From NCBI GenBank assembly GCA_017431185.1, contig JAFRLP010000607.1, positions 1 through 17,496 on the forward strand: a DNA stretch of 17,496 nt, read 5' to 3'. How positions within the stretch are numbered: position 1 is the stretch's first letter; the number at the start of each line of letters is the position of its first letter. The position numbers and the translations under genes are program-made. Positions 14,882-17,496 of the stretch are shown here, one piece after another. The DNA comes from Victivallales bacterium. Its GTDB lineage: Bacteria; Verrucomicrobiota; Lentisphaeria; Oligosphaerales; Oligosphaeraceae. Below the pieces are notes generated by a model. The model had not been told where the DNA came from and ran no database searches. It saw only the letters and a list, made by a program, of their open reading frames with translations.

Positions 14882-14890
14882 CAAGGAGAA

Positions 14891-15982
14891 ATGCAAGTGC
14901 GAAGAACTGTTTTACTGCTGCTGTGCCTTATGGTGGCTGGAGTGTTTGCCGAGGGCGGGTCGTTGAAGGCGTCGATGCTTCGAGCCGGCGATGTCCTGTC
15001 AGTCAATGTTTTCCGTGTGCAGGAGTTTAGCAAGACAGTTCGCGTGGAGGAGGATGGCACCTTCCATTATCCCCTCTGCGGGGACATCAAGGCCGCTGGC
15101 CTGACGCCACGCGATGTGGCGAAGGAACTGGAGTCTCGGCTTGCCAAGCAGATTGCCGAGCCGCAGGTGGATGTGTTTGTGACCCAGTGGAGCGCGCGCA
15201 AGGTCTATATTCTGGGAGAGGTGTCCAACAGCCTTTCCCTGGACTTGCCGACCAATGGCAACATGACCGCCTTGCAGGCCATCAGCGCGGCGGGCGGCTT
15301 TCGCGAGAGCGCCGATTTGAACAATGTGGCGGTGCTGCGCCGGGATGAGCAGAATCGCCTGGTGCGCCACAGGATTGACGTCTCCGCGCTGGTTTCGCGC
15401 AGTTCTGGCGGTGATGACTTTGTGCTGCGTCCGGAGGACACATTGATTGTCCCGAAGGCTCCGCCCGTCTATATTGCCGGCTCCATCAAGAACCCGACGG
15501 TGTTCTTCATTGACACCCAGCGTCCTCCGCTTCTTTCTGAAGTGGTCATCCGTGCCGGCGGAATGATAGCGGAGGCGGACCCTGGCACGATTACCGTGCT
15601 GCGCGAGAATGGAAAGGGAGAGCGCCAGCCGCTTCAGGGCTCCTTGCTGACGGACGAGCACAACAGTTATGTCAATGACATCACCATCCAGGCTGGTGAC
15701 AGCATTCTGGTCTCCGCCGCTGCCCAGATTTATGTCCTGGGCGAGGTGAAGAAGCCGGGGCCGCTGACGCTGGCTCCCGGCAAGCGTCTGACCGCCCGTC
15801 AGGCGATTGCGCTGGCAGGTGGTTTCACCGACCTTTCCAAGCAGAGCGACATCACGCTGATCCGCGGGCAGAAGTTCCAGAAAATCAACTTGCGGAAACT
15901 GTATAACAGCGAGGACAATCTCGGGCGCGACATCGAGCTGCAGTATGGGGACATCCTTTTCATCAAGGAATCCATTTTCTGA
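14891..15982 (+). CDS. Wza-type polysaccharide export protein with PES and three SLBB domains
   Basis: A 363-residue outer-membrane polysaccharide exporter of the Wza/GumB family. A signal peptide spans 1-20 (RR, hydrophobic core, VFA before EGG). The poly_export domain is about 24-98 (LRAGDVLSVNVFRV; DGTFHYPLCGDIKAAG; VDVFVTQW). SLBB repeats lie near 104-188 (VYILGEVSNS; LQAISAAGGF), 193-276 (VYIAGSIKNP; LLSEVVIRAGG) and 279-360 (IYVLGEVKKPG; ARQAIALAGGF). No lipobox Cys is at the expected place, so it is probably not a lipoprotein, unlike E. coli Wza. The AAGGAG at 14883-14888 lies only two bases from ATG 14891 but eight from an in-frame GTG at 14897, so the true start may be the GTG. No promoter was found in the 213-bp gap upstream. 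Confidence 0.9.
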   Translation: MQVRRTVLLLLCLMVAGVFAEGGSLKASMLRAGDVLSVNVFRVQEFSKTVRVEEDGTFHYPLCGDIKAAGLTPRDVAKELESRLAKQIAEPQVDVFVTQWSARKVYILGEVSNSLSLDLPTNGNMTALQAISAAGGFRESADLNNVAVLRRDEQNRLVRHRIDVSALVSRSSGGDDFVLRPEDTLIVPKAPPVYIAGSIKNPTVFFIDTQRPPLLSEVVIRAGGMIAEADPGTITVLRENGKGERQPLQGSLLTDEHNSYVNDITIQAGDSILVSAAAQIYVLGEVKKPGPLTLAPGKRLTARQAIALAGGFTDLSKQSDITLIRGQKFQKINLRKLYNSEDNLGRDIELQYGDILFIKESIF

Positions 15983-16011
15983 ACAGTTTTTTTGCCTCAG
16001 TGACGTGCAAA

Positions 16012-16089
16012 ACCCCAATCTCGCATTATATTAGAGGTGACTGCCTCTGGAGATTGGGGTGAGGCGGAAAACACAAATCCGTTTTTTTT
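16012..16089 (+). terminator. Long hairpin plus weak T-tract terminator between the export and chain-length genes
   Basis: ACCCCAATCTC (16012-16022) pairs perfectly with GAGATTGGGGT (16050-16060); inside, AGAGG (16033-16037) pairs with CCTCT (16044-16048). Downstream, CGGA (16065-16068) pairs with TCCG (16078-16081), followed by eight T (16082-16089). This may attenuate transcription between the two export genes and lower Wzz relative to Wza. A role as an RNA-processing or stability element is equally possible. Confidence 0.5.
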
Positions 16090-16108
16090 GTTTCGATAGG
16101 AGACATGA

Positions 16109-17496
16109 ATGGCAGAGCAGTTTGGAGTCCCTGGCGCAGGGGTCGGTCTTGATGGCAGCCAGCCGAATGATGATGGGGACAACCTGGTGGAACTGGCGTT
16201 TCGCCTGTTCATGACCTATGTGCGCCCCTATCTTTGGCTTTATGCGGTGACGGTCATCCTGTTTTTGGCGGCAGGCTATGTCTTTCTGAAGACGGCCACG
16301 CCCATTTACGAGTCAACGGCCCAGATGCTCATCAGCAGCGGGGAGACGAAGGCCATCAATGTGGATGGCATGGATGACCCGACCTCCGGCATCCAGGGGG
16401 ACATTTTCCTGCGCACGCAGATGATGGTCATGCAGTCGGATGCGATTCTCAACCAGGTCTATGAGCGCATGGGGATGCTGGGAGAGGATTCGCTGAAGGT
16501 CATAGGGCCGAAGATTGAGCGCGAAGTGGGCACGAGCCTGGTCAACATCAAGGCTCGCTCCGAGGACAAGGAGGCGGCAGCGAAGTTTGCGAACACGGTT
16601 GCCGAGGTCTATATGGACTTCATGTTCAAGCGCCGCAGTTCCCTCTCCTCCACAGGCGTCGATTTGCTGCGTGACCAGCTCAAGGAAGTCCAGGACAGCA
16701 GCCAGAAGGCGATGGATGAGTTCCTCAAGTTCAAGGAGGAGCATGGCATCTTCGACCTGAGGCAGACCTATGATACCCTCAACCGCCAGAAACTGGATTT
16801 GACCAACAAGATCTTTGATGCGGAACTTGATGCGGATGAGATCAAGATGAGCCTTGAGGAGATTGAGGCAAACCGCAAGATTGCGGTCATCATGCTGCCT
16901 TACCTCATTCCGCAGAACAGCACCGCCACGCTGAACAACATCCAGCAGATGATTTTAAACCATCAGATGGATTTGCCGAAACTGATGACGCAATACAGCG
17001 AGGCCCACCAGGTCATCCAGGTGCATGGCAAAGTCGGTGAGCTTCTGGACAAGGCTGCCGAAGACCAGGTGGACATCAGCGTCAATGGCCTGAAACTCAA
17101 ATATCAGCGCACCTTGAAGTTGAAGGAGAAACTGAACCAGCAGATCAAGGAAATCGAGCAGCGCCTGGTGGAGCTTGACCGTCTTTCCGGCGATTACCGC
17201 ATCCGGGAAAATGCGGTGAACAAACTGGACCAGACCATTTCCAACATCACTGGCCGCATCAACGACATCCAGATCGCCGAGGCGACCACCATTGGCAATT
17301 ACGCCATCAGCCGCGTGAACGATGCGAAACTGGCTGACTTCCCCGCGTTCCCGCGCCCGAAAATCATCCTGGCTTTGGCGTTTCTGCTGGGAATTGTCGT
17401 GGCGGCGGGCACGGCGTTCATTCTGGTTTTCCTGAATGACAAGGTGACCGAGCGCGAGGAGCTCTCCTCCGCCTTCCTCAATCAGGTCACGGTGTA
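16109..17496 (+). CDS. Wzz-type polysaccharide chain-length determinant / co-polymerase, 3' end outside window
   Basis: The first 462 residues of a polysaccharide co-polymerase; the frame is open to the window edge. A cytoplasmic N-terminus of about 40 residues is followed by TM1 (about 42-60) and the Wzz motif ATPIYESTAQMLIS. A long periplasmic coiled-coil-rich region (about 65-415) includes GTSLVNIKARSEDKEAAAKF and DLLRDQLKEVQDS. The Pro-rich DFPAFPRPK motif and TM2 (about 418-442) come next, then cytoplasmic sequence starting NDKVTEREEL. Wzz proteins without a kinase end soon after TM2, so the continuing frame leaves open a fused BY-kinase domain beyond the window. AGGAG (16098-16102) is six bases from ATG 16109; an ATG at 16105 opens a frame of only 15 codons. 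It pairs functionally with the Wza-type gene upstream. Confidence 0.9.
   Translation, partial: MAEQFGVPGAGVGLDGSQPNDDGDNLVELAFRLFMTYVRPYLWLYAVTVILFLAAGYVFLKTATPIYESTAQMLISSGETKAINVDGMDDPTSGIQGDIFLRTQMMVMQSDAILNQVYERMGMLGEDSLKVIGPKIEREVGTSLVNIKARSEDKEAAAKFANTVAEVYMDFMFKRRSSLSSTGVDLLRDQLKEVQDSSQKAMDEFLKFKEEHGIFDLRQTYDTLNRQKLDLTNKIFDAELDADEIKMSLEEIEANRKIAVIMLPYLIPQNSTATLNNIQQMILNHQMDLPKLMTQYSEAHQVIQVHGKVGELLDKAAEDQVDISVNGLKLKYQRTLKLKEKLNQQIKEIEQRLVELDRLSGDYRIRENAVNKLDQTISNITGRINDIQIAEATTIGNYAISRVNDAKLADFPAFPRPKIILALAFLLGIVVAAGTAFILVFLNDKVTEREELSSAFLNQVTV

Noticed and set aside
14878..14883. Perfect TTGACA -35-like hexamer before the Wza-type gene
   Set aside because: It overlaps the ribosome-binding site and start codon, and there is no -10 hexamer at the right distance.
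16105..16107. ATG upstream of the chosen Wzz start
   Set aside because: Its frame ends after 15 codons; the ATG at 16109 has better spacing and opens the full protein.

Overview
The window reads as a chromosomal stretch of a Gram-negative bacterium, roughly 60% G+C by eye, with Shine-Dalgarno starts and sigma70-like promoters. Outer-membrane export genes next to two eukaryote-type Ser/Thr kinases, one with a zinc ribbon and one with an extracytoplasmic Cache sensor, would suit the PVC group (Lentisphaerota/Verrucomicrobiota/Planctomycetota). That placement is inference; no rRNA or other taxonomic marker is present.

Layout. (1) 1-3258, plus strand: the end of endonuclease IV (nfo), a DUF374-type lysophospholipid acyltransferase and a UvrD/Rep helicase, which is housekeeping DNA repair and envelope lipid work. 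(2) 3259-3389: a convergent intergenic region with a hairpin and an 18-bp tandem repeat. (3) 3390-6702, minus strand: two Ser/Thr kinases in tandem, a soluble zinc-ribbon kinase followed by a membrane kinase with a C-terminal dCache-like sensor. (4) 6703-7011: an intergenic region with a candidate promoter/operator, a two-copy repeat of about 53 bp and a strong hairpin. (5) 7012-10485, minus strand: a very large O-antigen ligase/polymerase-type membrane protein with a long helical C-terminal half. (6) Divergent from it, 10673-12642, plus strand: a GHMP kinase resembling galacturonokinase and a sugar-1-phosphate nucleotidyltransferase, 11 bp apart. (7) 12839-17496, plus strand: a small secreted protein of unknown function, an outer-membrane beta-barrel, a Wza-type export protein with SLBB domains, and a Wzz-type chain-length protein that runs off the window.

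Together, regions 5-7 look like an exopolysaccharide or O-antigen-like locus. The kinase/nucleotidyltransferase pair would supply an activated sugar, the O-antigen-ligase family protein would polymerise or ligate, Wzz would set chain length, and Wza plus the barrel would carry polymer across the envelope. The two kinases may sense the outside and control this locus, but the only evidence is adjacency. Two promoters with identical hexamers, one before the ligase gene and one before the secreted-protein gene, hint at co-regulation.

I found no mobile element, CRISPR array, tRNA or rRNA. The most interesting points are the Cache-domain kinase, the galacturonokinase-like pair, the unknown secreted protein heading the export operon, and several structured intergenic regions.
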